Assembly (NCBI GenBank): GCA_030425505.1
Contig: JAUIAB010000001.1
Span: 299,174 to 363,173 of the forward strand
Source of the DNA: Bacteroidia bacterium
GTDB lineage: Bacteria > Bacteroidota > Bacteroidia > Cytophagales > Flammeovirgaceae
Direction: 5' to 3'
DNA length: 64,000 nt
Under the pieces are notes generated by a model. That model worked only from the letters and a program-made list of their open reading frames with translations, did not search any database and was not told the DNA's origin. Of the stretch, positions 36,015 to 45,408 are shown piece by piece (the first letter of the stretch is position 1; every line of letters starts with the position of its first letter). Made by a program: the position numbers and the translations under genes.

Positions 36015-37190
36015 ATGAACGCATATATTGTAGCAGGATATAGAACAGCAGTTGGAAAAGCCAAAAAAGGAGGGTTTCGGTTCACCAGACCAGATGATTT
36101 AGCAGCTGAAGTAATAAAACACCTTGTAAAAGCTGTACCAGGGCTTGATACTAAGATCATAGATGACCTTATTGTAGGAAATGCAGTACCTGAAGCAGAG
36201 CAGGGAATGCAAATGGGAAGAATGATCTCCCTTCTTTCTTTACCCATGGAAGTCCCTGGAATGATTGTCAATAGATATTGTGGTTCCGGTTTAGAAGCTA
36301 TAGCAATTGCTTCCGCAAAAATTTCCTCAGGAATGGCTGATTGCATTATAGCAGGAGGCACAGAATCCATGTCTATGGTGCCAATGATGGGCTATAAAAC
36401 AGCACTTAACTGGAATATAGCCAGTGAAAACCCCGACTACTATCTGACTATGGGACTCACTGCAGAAAAACTGGCAAATAAATATGAAATTACCAGAGAA
36501 AAATCAGATGAGTTTTCATACAACTCCCATCTAAAGGCGGCAAAAGCAATACAAGAAGGGAAATTCAAGGAAGAAATAGTGCCAGTGAAAGTAAAAGAGG
36601 TTTACATAAACAAAGAGGGAAAAAAAGCAGAAAAAGAGTTTACAGTAGATACTGACGAAGGGCCACGTGCAGATACTTCCATGGAGGTATTGGCGAAACT
36701 CAGACCTGCTTTTTCAGCTACTGGCAATGTAACTGCAGGAAACTCTTCTCAAACATCGGATGGAGCTGCTTTTGTGATGGTTATGTCTGAAAAAATGGTA
36801 AATGAACTTAACCTTAAACCTGTAGCAAGGATGATGTCATACCAGGCAGCTGGTGTACACCCAAGCATTATGGGAATAGGTCCTGTGGAAGCAATTCCAA
36901 AGGCACTAAAAAAAGCGGGTTTACAGCTATCAGATATAGAGCAGATAGAATTAAATGAAGCTTTTGCTGCTCAGTCTCTTGCTGTAATGGAAGCTGCTAA
37001 ACTTAACCCTGAGATTGTCAATGTTAATGGTGGAGCCGTAGCCTTGGGGCATCCTTTAGGTTGTACAGGAGCTAAACTTTCTGTGCAACTTTTCAATGAA
37101 ATGAGAAGAAGAAAACAGAAATACGGTATGGTCACTGCTTGTGTCGGAGGTGGGCAAGGTGTTGCAGGAATTTATGAGTTTTTGAATTAG
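36015..37190 (+). CDS. fadA: Acetyl-CoA acyltransferase (thiolase)
   Basis: Cleaves 3-ketoacyl-CoA with CoA to release acetyl-CoA. The 391-residue protein has the acyl-accepting Cys89 (RYCGSGLEA), NEAFAAQS, the catalytic His in GGAVALGHPLGCTGA, and the second Cys in TACVGGGQG. It follows the fadN-like gene by 43 bases and is surely in the same operon. Downstream is a 379-base gap with a weak hairpin AGGCTTTTTT/AAAAAACCT at 37331-37351 that may terminate the operon. Confidence 0.95.
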   Translation: MNAYIVAGYRTAVGKAKKGGFRFTRPDDLAAEVIKHLVKAVPGLDTKIIDDLIVGNAVPEAEQGMQMGRMISLLSLPMEVPGMIVNRYCGSGLEAIAIASAKISSGMADCIIAGGTESMSMVPMMGYKTALNWNIASENPDYYLTMGLTAEKLANKYEITREKSDEFSYNSHLKAAKAIQEGKFKEEIVPVKVKEVYINKEGKKAEKEFTVDTDEGPRADTSMEVLAKLRPAFSATGNVTAGNSSQTSDGAAFVMVMSEKMVNELNLKPVARMMSYQAAGVHPSIMGIGPVEAIPKALKKAGLQLSDIEQIELNEAFAAQSLAVMEAAKLNPEIVNVNGGAVALGHPLGCTGAKLSVQLFNEMRRRKQKYGMVTACVGGGQGVAGIYEFLN

Positions 37191-37476
37191 TTTTTTTCTT
37201 AAAAGATTAGCCTAAACCTTGATAAGTTTGAAATCTATTGCATTTAATTTAATAGCTCTCAACTTATTTATAAATTAAAATGTACTCTTCATCGCTGTTC
37301 ATTTAGCCTTGAGTGGAAGATCAGGATAATAGGCTTTTTTTGAAAAAACCTAAAAAGAAAAAAACTAATCCAAATCAAATTTCATAAAGTCTGTTAATTA
37401 GTTTCACAAAAGCATATAGTGTATTTTCTATCACCAAGTACTTACTGTAATTTCTTGTGAAATTATATCACAGATT

Positions 37477-37548
37477 TTATGTAATTGAAAGAAAACAAAC
37501 TAACTTTTGCTTATTTTCAAACAACGATAATATCTTTCAATTACATAA
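37477..37548. repeat. 16-bp perfect inverted repeat before sdaA
   Basis: TTATGTAATTGAAAGA (37477-37492) and its exact reverse complement (37533-37548) are separated by 40 bases. The right arm ends 21 bases before the sdaA start. It could be a pair of operator sites or a leader stem-loop. The rest of the 37191-37569 gap shows only AT-rich sequence and a weak hairpin. Confidence 0.65.
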
Positions 37549-37569
37549 TTACTCTTTAATAAACTTTTT

Positions 37570-38985
37570 GTGGAGCAAATAAGCGTTTTCGATATATTCA
37601 AAATAGGTGTAGGTCCATCCAGTTCTCATACAATGGGACCTTGGGTTTCAGCACTTAGGTTTTTAAATAAAGTCAAGGGTTTAGATATTGAGTTTATAGA
37701 AATAAATCTATATGGGTCTCTAAGTAAAACAGGAAAAGGGCACGGAACTGATATAGCTATAATGCTAGGGTTAGAGGGATATAACCCTAAAGAAATTGCA
37801 ACAGAAAAAATAAATGAATATATCCAAAAAATTAAGGAAGAAAAGAAGTTAAAACTTAATAAAGCACAAAAAATAGAGTTTGACCTTAGCCAGAATATAC
37901 ATTTTCTTCGTGAAAACCTTCCTTATCATCCTAATGCCCTTACATTTGTTGCTAAAACAAAAGAGAAAAAAGAAATTAAAGAAACTTACTACTCCATAGG
38001 AGGTGGGTTTGTTCTTTCAGAAAGTGAAACAGAAAGTGAGTCAGAAAATAAAGAAATAACATTTCCTTATCCTATACATAATGAAGAAAGTTTAAAGTTT
38101 TGGCTAAATAAAACTGGATTATCTATCTCAGAAGTTGTATTAAAAAACGAACTTTCCTTAAACTCAAATGAAACCACTTTAAAAGATAATATTCTAGCTA
38201 TTTGGAATATTATGCTAGAATGTACGCATAAAGGATGCCATACCACTGGAATACTACCAGGGGGACTTAGTGTTCAAAGAAGAGCTTTTGAAATCAATCA
38301 AAACTTACTGAAAAATCAAAAGCAGAATAGTATTTCTGAGTGGCTGGATAAAATAAAAGAATCTTCAAGTTCCTTCGACATAGTTACACGTTGGGTGAGT
38401 TGTTTTGCACTTGCTGTAAATGAAGAAAATGCCTCTTTTGGAAGAGTAGTAACTGCCCCAACCAATGGAGCGGCTGGGGTTATTCCTGCTGTAATCATGT
38501 ACCTTCTATGTTTTTGCAAAAACCAAGGAGATAATGATATAATTAAGTTCTTGCTGACAGCCAGTCAAATAGGAGCTGTTTTCAAACAAGGGTCTACAAT
38601 TTCAGCTGCAATGGGTGGATGCCAGGCAGAAATTGGAGTTTCTTCATCTATGGCAGCTGCAGGTCTTACAGAATGCTTAGGAGGTACTCCTCTGCAAGTG
38701 CTAATGGCAGCAGAAATAGCTATGGAACATCATTTAGGACTTACCTGTGACCCGATAAAAGGTTTAGTACAAATTCCATGCATAGAGAGAAATGTAATGG
38801 GTGCTATGAAGGCAATAACTGCAGCTCACTTAGCATTATCTGGAAACCCTTCCTATGCTAAAGTTAGTTTAGACGGAATAATAAAAACAATGAAAGAAAC
38901 CGCTAGGGATATGAGTGAAAAATATAAAGAAACCTCTGAAGGCGGGCTTGCTGTTAATATACCTGTTAATGTAGCTGAATGCTGA
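37570..38985 (+). CDS. sdaA: L-serine ammonia-lyase (iron-sulfur, single chain)
   Basis: Converts L-serine to pyruvate and ammonia using a [4Fe-4S] cluster. The 471-residue protein fuses the beta and alpha domains as in E. coli SdaA. Motifs are [12 protein letters not shown] at the N-terminus (regulatory/beta domain) and, in the catalytic part, [39 protein letters not shown] and the cysteines expected to bind the cluster. The start is GTG at 37570. An acidic Ser/Glu insertion ([12 protein letters not shown], near residue 155) is unusual but lies in a likely loop. Repeat copy 2 begins 15 bases after the stop. Confidence 0.94.
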   Translation: MEQISVFDIFKIGVGPSSSHTMGPWVSALRFLNKVKGLDIEFIEINLYGSLSKTGKGHGTDIAIMLGLEGYNPKEIATEKINEYIQKIKEEKKLKLNKAQKIEFDLSQNIHFLRENLPYHPNALTFVAKTKEKKEIKETYYSIGGGFVLSESETESESENKEITFPYPIHNEESLKFWLNKTGLSISEVVLKNELSLNSNETTLKDNILAIWNIMLECTHKGCHTTGILPGGLSVQRRAFEINQNLLKNQKQNSISEWLDKIKESSSSFDIVTRWVSCFALAVNEENASFGRVVTAPTNGAAGVIPAVIMYLLCFCKNQGDNDIIKFLLTASQIGAVFKQGSTISAAMGGCQAEIGVSSSMAAAGLTECLGGTPLQVLMAAEIAMEHHLGLTCDPIKGLVQIPCIERNVMGAMKAITAAHLALSGNPSYAKVSLDGIIKTMKETARDMSEKYKETSEGGLAVNIPVNVAEC

Positions 38986-39000
38986 TGAAACCATTTTGAA

Positions 39001-39092
39001 ATGAAACAGACCATGTCTGATTTAAAATTTAGGCATACACAAAGCAATAATCCAAACAAATTAGGCAGATCACAAACTTTGAACAGATGAAA
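39001..39092 (+). repeat. Dispersed ATGA element, copy 2
   Basis: A 92-bp copy between sdaA and a methyltransferase gene. It contains an intact 29-codon frame (39001-39090, MKQTMSDLKFR...GRSQTLNR). The TGA stop overlaps the ATG of the downstream gene (ATGA at 39087-39090). The end of the element therefore supplies the next start codon. Confidence 0.85.
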
Positions 39093-39641
39093 CCTAATGA
39101 TGCCATACGTAATTATTATGAAAACCTAGGAGTAGAAAAATTTTACAAGGAATTTTCTAAAACATATACTAACCCTCATGAAAAGCAAATAGAAGAGCTA
39201 ATAGAAAAAAATGCTTCTAAAATAGACTATAAAAGAGTTTTAGACTTTTGTGCTGGGTCTGGAGAGGTAACATTAGCTCTTAAGAAGATACGTTATGACA
39301 CTATGATAGGCTCAGACCCATATACACATGAATTATATACTCAAAAGACGGGAAATGAATGCTACAAATGGTCTTTTAAAGATGTTATTGAAGGTGGAAT
39401 AATAGGCAATTACACTTCTATTATTTGTAGTTTTGCTATGCACCTTTGCCCACAAAAAGAGCTTTATCCTCTTATTTTTAACTTATTTCAAAAAACAAAA
39501 ACATTAGTAATAATAACCCCTCATAAAAGACCAGGGTTACACAAAGTTGATCATGTAAATTTGAACTTTGAAGATTATGTTTTAACAGAGAAAGGAAAGA
39601 AGGTTTGGTTAAAAAGTTATGCATTTAATTATCTATCGTAA
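39087..39641 (+). CDS. SAM-dependent methyltransferase-like protein
   Basis: A 184-residue protein with a class I methyltransferase glycine motif VLDFCAGSGE (residues 51-60), an acidic end of strand 2 (IGSDPY), and a strand 4 region IICSFAMHLCP. The substrate is unknown. The ITPHKRPGLH segment near the C-terminus is a recognisable family feature. Its start codon lies in the last six bases of repeat copy 2 and overlaps the TGA of the short frame within that repeat, so translation may be coupled. priA follows 11 bases downstream. Confidence 0.75.
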   Translation: MKPNDAIRNYYENLGVEKFYKEFSKTYTNPHEKQIEELIEKNASKIDYKRVLDFCAGSGEVTLALKKIRYDTMIGSDPYTHELYTQKTGNECYKWSFKDVIEGGIIGNYTSIICSFAMHLCPQKELYPLIFNLFQKTKTLVIITPHKRPGLHKVDHVNLNFEDYVLTEKGKKVWLKSYAFNYLS

Positions 39642-39652
39642 AAACTTATAGC

Positions 39653-42151
39653 TTGTTAAACTCTGAGAAAAAAGAAACCTCAACACAAACACTATTTATT
39701 GAAGTAATACTACCTGTACCTCTTCACAAAACGTTCATTTATCGTCTTCAAGAGTATCAAGTATCTAAAGTAAATATTGGTAGCAGAGTAGTAGTAGAAT
39801 TTGGTAAAAGACGCATCTTGACTGCAATAGTAAAGTCAATTACAGAAACTCCTCCTAAAGAATATCAAGCTAAGTACGTTTTAGAAGTGCTCGGTGATAC
39901 ACCAACAGTAACTACCACTCAAATAAAACTGTGGGAGTGGATTTCTAACTATTATGTAGCAACTATTGGAGAAGTGATGAATGCAGCTTTACCCTCTGGG
40001 TTTAAGCTTTCTAATCAATCTAAAATACAACTAAGTCCTGATTTTCAGTTCATTAAAGAAGAAATAGAAGAAGGCTTAAGTCAAGATGAAAAAACAGTAT
40101 TGGATACTTTAGAAAGCACAATAGCCATCCCTTATGAAAAGGTTGGAGAGTGGATTGGAGGCACAAAATCATATCAACTTATCAATAAACTACTTGCGAA
40201 AAAGGCTATTATCCTCATTCAGGATTATAAAGAAAAGTATATCCCCAAAAGGGAAAAATACTTTAGAATAAACCCTCGATTTTTATCTGATAATAAGCTG
40301 GAAGAGCTTTTAAACGCATTAGAAAAAACACCCAAACAACAAGAGATTATTTTAGCTTACCTAAAAGAAAACCCAAACTATGACAATGAAGAATCAAATG
40401 AAAATGGGATTCCTTTAAGTACTCTGAAAGATAAAAGCAGATCATCTATCAATACTCTCAAAAAGAAAAAGATCATAGAGATCTGGGATAAAAATGTTTC
40501 CAGGTTTGATAACTTATCGTTTCAAAGAAAAGCGCATCAAAATGAATTAAGTGAAATTCAGAAAAATGCATTTCTGGAAATTAAGGAGGGTTTAAAAGCT
40601 AATAATACAACACTCTTACATGGTATTACAGGAAGTGGAAAAACAGAAGTTTATATCAATGTTATTTCAGAAGTAATTGCAAGAGGTAAGCAAGCTCTAT
40701 TAATGCTTCCAGAAATTGCTATTACTGTTCAGATAATAAAGAAGTTCAAGCATATTTTCGGTAAGCAATTAGGAGTTTATCACTCAAAATACTCTGACAA
40801 TGAAAGGGTAGAAACATGGTTAGGGGTATTAAAAGGAGATTTTAAAATAATTATAGGAGTACGGTCTTCCATTTTTCTTCCGTTTACAAACCTGGGTTTA
40901 ATAGTGGTGGATGAAGAACATGAACCTTCTTTCAAGCAACATGATCCAGCGCCAAGGTATCAAGCAAGAGATGTAGCTTTATATTTAGCACAAGCACATG
41001 ATGCTAAGGTTATTCTCGGCTCTGCTACACCTTCTTTAGAAACGTACTTTCATGCTCAAAACCAAAAGTTTAATCTAACAGAACTTAATACAAGATATGG
41101 AGAGACACCTCTGCCAGAAATAAAACTCATCCATCTAAATAAAACTAGTGATACAACTATCTTTTCTGATGAATTAATTAATCAAATAAAAGAAAGGCTA
41201 AATGTAGGAGAACAAACAATACTATTTCTAAATAAAAGAGGTTTTGCGCATTACTTGCTTTGTGATGTTTGCAAGTGGACGCCTGTTTGTGCTAACTGCT
41301 CTGTAAGCCTCACTTACCATCAATATGCTCAAATGCTCAAATGCCACTACTGTGGGTATACAGAAAAAAATATCTCTGTTTGTACCAGTTGTGGTTCTAC
41401 AAATATTAAAAATATAGGTTTGGGAACAGAAAAAGTAGAAGATGAAATAAAGCTTCTTTTTCCTCATGCAAAAGTAGAACGAATGGACTCTGACACCATG
41501 AAAAGTAGAAAATCCTATGAAAGTCTAATACAAAAATTTGAAAACCAAGAAATAGATATACTTGTCGGCACACAAATGCTAAGTAAAGGTTTAGACTTTG
41601 GAAAAGTAACGCTAGTAGGAGTAATAGGTATTGATCAGATGCTATACTATCCCGACTTTAGAGCTAATGAAAGGGTATTTCAGCTTATCACACAAGTGAG
41701 TGGAAGAGCTGGAAGAAGAGAAAAACAAGGCTTGGTAATAATACAAACCCAAAACCCAAAGCACCCTACCTTGCAAAACATCGTAAATCAAGATTATATT
41801 GGGTTTTATAATCAAGAAATAGCAGAAAGAAAATCATATAATTACCCTCCTTTCTCAAGAATGATACGAATTGCCATAAGATCAGAAAGGAGAGAGGTTG
41901 TAGATAGTGCTGCTCAGTTATTGTACACAGAAATAAAACCTATTTTAGGAGAAAAAAAAACGCTTGGGCCAGAGTACCCTTCTATTGATCGTATAAGGAA
42001 CAAATACATTAAACACATTTACCTCAAGCTTGAAAAAGGAAGAGACAACCCTTCATGGGTAAAGGAAGAGCTAAAAAAAAGAATAAATACACTGGAAAAA
42101 GTAAGGCGACAAAAGAAGTTTGATATCGTATTAGACGTAGACTTTACATAG
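39653..42151 (+). CDS. priA: Primosomal protein N' (replication restart helicase)
   Basis: DNA helicase that reloads the replisome at stalled forks. The 832-residue protein has the N-terminal 3'-end-binding domain (FIEVILPVPLHKTFIYRL), Walker A in HGITGSGKTEVYI (about residue 320), the DEEH box in VVDEEHEPSFKQ, and a zinc-binding insert of paired cysteines (CDVCKWTPVCANC, CHYCGY, CTSCGS). It also has helicase motifs V and VI (GTQMLSKGLDFG, QVSGRAGR). No ATG is available, so the start is a TTG at 39653, 11 bases after the methyltransferase stop. Confidence 0.95.
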   Translation: MLNSEKKETSTQTLFIEVILPVPLHKTFIYRLQEYQVSKVNIGSRVVVEFGKRRILTAIVKSITETPPKEYQAKYVLEVLGDTPTVTTTQIKLWEWISNYYVATIGEVMNAALPSGFKLSNQSKIQLSPDFQFIKEEIEEGLSQDEKTVLDTLESTIAIPYEKVGEWIGGTKSYQLINKLLAKKAIILIQDYKEKYIPKREKYFRINPRFLSDNKLEELLNALEKTPKQQEIILAYLKENPNYDNEESNENGIPLSTLKDKSRSSINTLKKKKIIEIWDKNVSRFDNLSFQRKAHQNELSEIQKNAFLEIKEGLKANNTTLLHGITGSGKTEVYINVISEVIARGKQALLMLPEIAITVQIIKKFKHIFGKQLGVYHSKYSDNERVETWLGVLKGDFKIIIGVRSSIFLPFTNLGLIVVDEEHEPSFKQHDPAPRYQARDVALYLAQAHDAKVILGSATPSLETYFHAQNQKFNLTELNTRYGETPLPEIKLIHLNKTSDTTIFSDELINQIKERLNVGEQTILFLNKRGFAHYLLCDVCKWTPVCANCSVSLTYHQYAQMLKCHYCGYTEKNISVCTSCGSTNIKNIGLGTEKVEDEIKLLFPHAKVERMDSDTMKSRKSYESLIQKFENQEIDILVGTQMLSKGLDFGKVTLVGVIGIDQMLYYPDFRANERVFQLITQVSGRAGRREKQGLVIIQTQNPKHPTLQNIVNQDYIGFYNQEIAERKSYNYPPFSRMIRIAIRSERREVVDSAAQLLYTEIKPILGEKKTLGPEYPSIDRIRNKYIKHIYLKLEKGRDNPSWVKEELKKRINTLEKVRRQKKFDIVLDVDFT

Positions 42152-42161
42152 GTATTACCAA

Positions 42162-43271
42162 CTACCTTCCTAAAAAGCTAAGCTTTAGAGATACCCCAGC
42201 TCCTTGTAGTTTTAACTTATGCGTTCCTAAACCTTTCAAAGGAAGTTTGACAAATGGCTCTATTCCTAAAGCTGTTGTCAAAGAAGTATTTTTTCTGAAA
42301 CCTAAAGAAAAGTTTAAAGCGGAAGCCCAATCTGACCTGTGGAAAACACCGAAACTCTCTGTAAAAGTGAAGCTTCTGTTTTGATCACCATTCTGAGATT
42401 GAATAGTGTGGTTGTAGTCTTCGCTAACATAAACATAATTAGAAAGAGAAGTGGAAAAATACATTCCCTTTTTCTTTTGGTTAAAAAACACATTTACACC
42501 GATTGGAATATCAAGAATGTGTAAGTCAGCGTAAACAGGTTCAGGTGAGTACTTGTTTATAGCACTTCTGACGTAAGAATACGTTTTTTCTTCGCTATTA
42601 ATAGAAGATGATCCATTTTGTCTTTGATATAAAAACCCTGAAAAAATTTCTATGTTTCTTCCAATACTGTAATCAAAAGTTAATCCTGCTCCAAAGTTAG
42701 ATTTTTTCAAAGGAGTAAGTGTATTATAGCTAGCTGTTAATGAAGATATTAAACTAACCCCTAACTTCTTTTTGAACTTTCGTTTTTCACTTCTAAATGC
42801 TACTAAATTGAAATTAGAGTTATCGTACACAGAAGTAACAACTTCAATATGGTTAAGCTCATTACTTACATTAAGAGGGACTATTTCATAGTAAACTCTT
42901 TGAGTATTTATTTTCTCTTTTTCTGAGATAGAAGCCTGAACTGTTTCTTGTACACTTATTGCCTTTTCTTCAGAAGAAATGATTGAATTTATTGGCTCAC
43001 TTTCACCTTTTATTTGTACTAACTGCTCGCTTTTCAATGGAAAGTTTTTTTCTATAGAACTTTCATAAATCGCCATAGGCGACATCAAAAAACCCACAGA
43101 GAGAACCCAGGAAAAAAATAGACGACTGTAAAAATTAATTTGGGTTAGGGCATTAAACCTTCTAAGCTTCCACTCTAACGAAATCCAATCCAGGAAACTA
43201 TACCTTGGTCTAAGATTGCTTAGCTCAGATCTTATCTTGCTATTTAAATATTCATCAAACTGCTTTTTCAT
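42162..43271 (-). CDS. Membrane-anchored protein with C-terminal beta-barrel-like domain; putative anti-sigma partner
   Basis: A 369-residue protein of unknown family. It has no signal peptide: about 45 basic cytoplasmic-looking residues, one hydrophobic segment (FYSRLFFSWVLSVGFLMSP, about 47-66) and a polar linker of about 100 residues. A C-terminal region of amphipathic beta strands (about 170-369) ends in LSFLGR and resembles Bacteroidota outer-membrane barrel (PorT-like) domains. The gene starts inside the end of the ECF sigma gene (17-base overlap), the position normally taken by an anti-sigma factor. I infer an inner-membrane anti-sigma-like protein with an unusual periplasmic part. Confidence 0.6.
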   Translation of the reverse strand: MKKQFDEYLNSKIRSELSNLRPRYSFLDWISLEWKLRRFNALTQINFYSRLFFSWVLSVGFLMSPMAIYESSIEKNFPLKSEQLVQIKGESEPINSIISSEEKAISVQETVQASISEKEKINTQRVYYEIVPLNVSNELNHIEVVTSVYDNSNFNLVAFRSEKRKFKKKLGVSLISSLTASYNTLTPLKKSNFGAGLTFDYSIGRNIEIFSGFLYQRQNGSSSINSEEKTYSYVRSAINKYSPEPVYADLHILDIPIGVNVFFNQKKKGMYFSTSLSNYVYVSEDYNHTIQSQNGDQNRSFTFTESFGVFHRSDWASALNFSLGFRKNTSLTTALGIEPFVKLPLKGLGTHKLKLQGAGVSLKLSFLGR

Positions 43272-43812
43272 AAGAAATACTGTAATTCTCCATTACCATT
43301 TTCCTCAATGACTGCTTTGCTCTGGCCAAGTTTGACCTGCATGTTCCAATAGGAATATTTAGCATTTCGCTAATCTCACTATGAGAATACCCTTCTATTT
43401 CATAGAGATTAAAAGCAACTCGGTGATGGTCAGGGAGTCTCCTGAGCATAGACAAAATTTCGTCAACAGTAAGTTGATCTACAACATCAAAATCGTAGAC
43501 TTCAAACTCTGCTTTTTCGACACTGGTGTTGAAAGTATATTTTTGATTAGACCTATAATAATCAATAGCAGTATTAACCATTATTCTTCTCAGCCAAGTT
43601 TTGAAAGAACTCTTACTATCATACGATTTGATTTTGGTAAATACTTTAAAAAAACCCTCATTCAAAATTTCACACGCCTCATTTCTATCTTTAGAGTAAG
43701 CAAGACAAACAGATAAAGCATAGCTATAAAAAAGCTTATAAAGCTTCTCCTGGCTTCTTTTCTTTCCTTTTATACAGCCAAAAACTAGTTTTTTATCTAT
43801 TTTATCTAACAC
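43255..43812 (-). CDS. ECF-family RNA polymerase sigma factor
   Basis: A 185-residue sigma-70 family protein with region 2 (about 20-90; LFYSYALSVCLAYSKDRNEACEILNEGFFKVFTKI, here spread over helices 2.1-2.3) and region 4 (about 115-172; LPDHHRVAFNLYEIEGYSH, then a helix-turn-helix ending IPIGTCRSNLARAKQSLR). Region 1 and 3 are lacking, as is usual for ECF factors. The 17-base overlap with the downstream membrane protein gene implies coupled translation. Upstream, on the same strand, is a tandem ATTTAGTAT motif (43885-43902) that may be a promoter or operator element. Confidence 0.92.
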   Translation of the reverse strand: MLDKIDKKLVFGCIKGKKRSQEKLYKLFYSYALSVCLAYSKDRNEACEILNEGFFKVFTKIKSYDSKSSFKTWLRRIMVNTAIDYYRSNQKYTFNTSVEKAEFEVYDFDVVDQLTVDEILSMLRRLPDHHRVAFNLYEIEGYSHSEISEMLNIPIGTCRSNLARAKQSLRKMVMENYSISYEKAV

Positions 43813-43884
43813 TTAGTTTTTAGTTAAAAACTTATTTTAAGGAAAAGTAATTTACCTAAATAGATGGGTAAAACACTGTTCTTC

Positions 43885-43910
43885 ATACTAAATATACTAA
43901 ATCATTAGTA
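43885..43910 (-). promoter_or_regulatory. Tandem 9-bp half-sites upstream of ECF sigma gene
   Basis: ATACTAAAT occurs twice in direct tandem (43885-43902) with TTAGTA in inverted orientation at 43905-43910. It lies 73 bases before the sigma gene start on the minus strand. Such motifs can arise by chance in AT-rich DNA, so this is a weak call. Confidence 0.25.
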
Positions 43911-43920
43911 CAAAACATCC

Positions 43921-45201
43921 TCATATAGGCTTAGAAAGAGTGAACTTTTTAGTTAACTTTTCTCCTTCTCGTACAATAATAATATTAATTTTTCTTCCAG
44001 GTTTGCTATTAAACAGCTCTATGATATCATTAAGCTTGTACTTTGCAGCATTCTTAAAATTTATCGACAAAATCTGATCTCCTTTCAACAAACCAGCTTT
44101 TTCGCTAGGTGAGTTTTTATGAATATCAGAAATTTCATAGATAGGTAACCCAGGATAAGGAGTAACTACTTCAATTCCACTCAAGTTGTAATTAAACGGT
44201 TTAGAATACGATGAGTTAGGTTTAAGGTAAAGATTCCACTGAGAGTAATCAAAACACACATGAAACCTTTTCAAAACCTCAGAGCCTAAACTTCCTTTTC
44301 TATTCGCAACATCTAAAGCTAGACTAATAGAGGAACTGTCAGGGAAAAAACTAACAGGATTTTTCAACGAAAAGTCATTTATCTCTAGAGAAGAAACCCT
44401 TCCTAGTCTGCCATAGATTGCACCACTTAGCCCATAACCTAGAATAGAGGGAATAGACTTATCTGGAACTTCAATTTGATCATCACCAGAGCTGTATAGA
44501 GAAAGAGAGTGGCTTGCACCAGAATCTATTAACAATTTTGCCTCTACTTTTTTGGAGCTTTTGTCAAGAGCAATAGTGGTTTTTATATAAGGCTTTTTAC
44601 TTTCAACTGTTATAGGAATTTTCGAAAACCTTTTCAGCTTTTTCTCAGAGAATTTTTCAGCATCATACACTGTTAATTCCTCACTAGAAAAATTCATTTT
44701 TACAATAAAACTATCAAAGAAATCATACCCTAAAATTCCGTGAATTTTTGTGCCCATAGAAGTAGAGATTTTATAAACATTTTCCAGTGGAATTATAGCT
44801 GTAACATTATCACTAAAAACTCTTCTACCTATCCTAATTTTATTATTAAATGACCGAACTGCACTGATAGAATCTTCTCCACCAAGCCCAAAAAGATAAA
44901 CCTTTTTCGCTTGATCAAAATCAAGGTGACCAAAAACAGAAAGATCAGTCACTAAAGTATGGCTCACGCCAGTATCCAAAATAAACTTTAACGTATCACT
45001 TTCATTTAACTGAACCTTAATAACGATAAGATTATGGATCAGATCAAAAGGAATAACTGCTTTCTTCTTTCCTTCTTTTAAATAAAACTTTTTCTTTTTT
45101 CTTTTTTGAGCATTACCAACACATAAACAGCTACAAAACAGAAAAATAGCTATCCACAAAAAGGTAAAATGAATATTTAACTTAATCCTCAAATATGACA
45201 C
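43921..45201 (-). CDS. Exported retropepsin-like aspartyl protease with PDZ domain
   Basis: A 426-residue protein with a signal peptide (about 1-31, ending VGNAQ) and a basic linker. It has two aspartyl-protease-like halves, with active-site motifs LDTGVSHT (about residue 79) and LIDSGASHS (about 217). The last 80 residues form a PDZ domain (KAGLLKGDQILSIN, then VREGEKLTKKF). Having both halves in one chain resembles other Bacteroidota PDZ-aspartyl proteins. The protein is periplasmic or surface-exposed; its substrate is unknown. It lies 108 bases upstream of the ECF sigma gene on the same strand; co-regulation is possible. Confidence 0.82.
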   Translation of the reverse strand: MSYLRIKLNIHFTFLWIAIFLFCSCLCVGNAQKRKKKKFYLKEGKKKAVIPFDLIHNLIVIKVQLNESDTLKFILDTGVSHTLVTDLSVFGHLDFDQAKKVYLFGLGGEDSISAVRSFNNKIRIGRRVFSDNVTAIIPLENVYKISTSMGTKIHGILGYDFFDSFIVKMNFSSEELTVYDAEKFSEKKLKRFSKIPITVESKKPYIKTTIALDKSSKKVEAKLLIDSGASHSLSLYSSGDDQIEVPDKSIPSILGYGLSGAIYGRLGRVSSLEINDFSLKNPVSFFPDSSSISLALDVANRKGSLGSEVLKRFHVCFDYSQWNLYLKPNSSYSKPFNYNLSGIEVVTPYPGLPIYEISDIHKNSPSEKAGLLKGDQILSINFKNAAKYKLNDIIELFNSKPGRKINIIIVREGEKLTKKFTLSKPI

Positions 45202-45408
45202 TTAAAAATAAGCATAGATAAAACTATGCGGGTTAATTATAAAGTTGAGTTCTTAAATTACACAAAAAATTACTATCTAAAACCTTTTAATAGAATAGCT
45301 AAAAATCTTTTTATGTAATGTCAAAAGAGTCCTTTCAAATAAACTCTATATTCACATATTAAAATAATAATTTTCATGATAATTATAGATTCTTAGAAGA
45401 AATAAATA

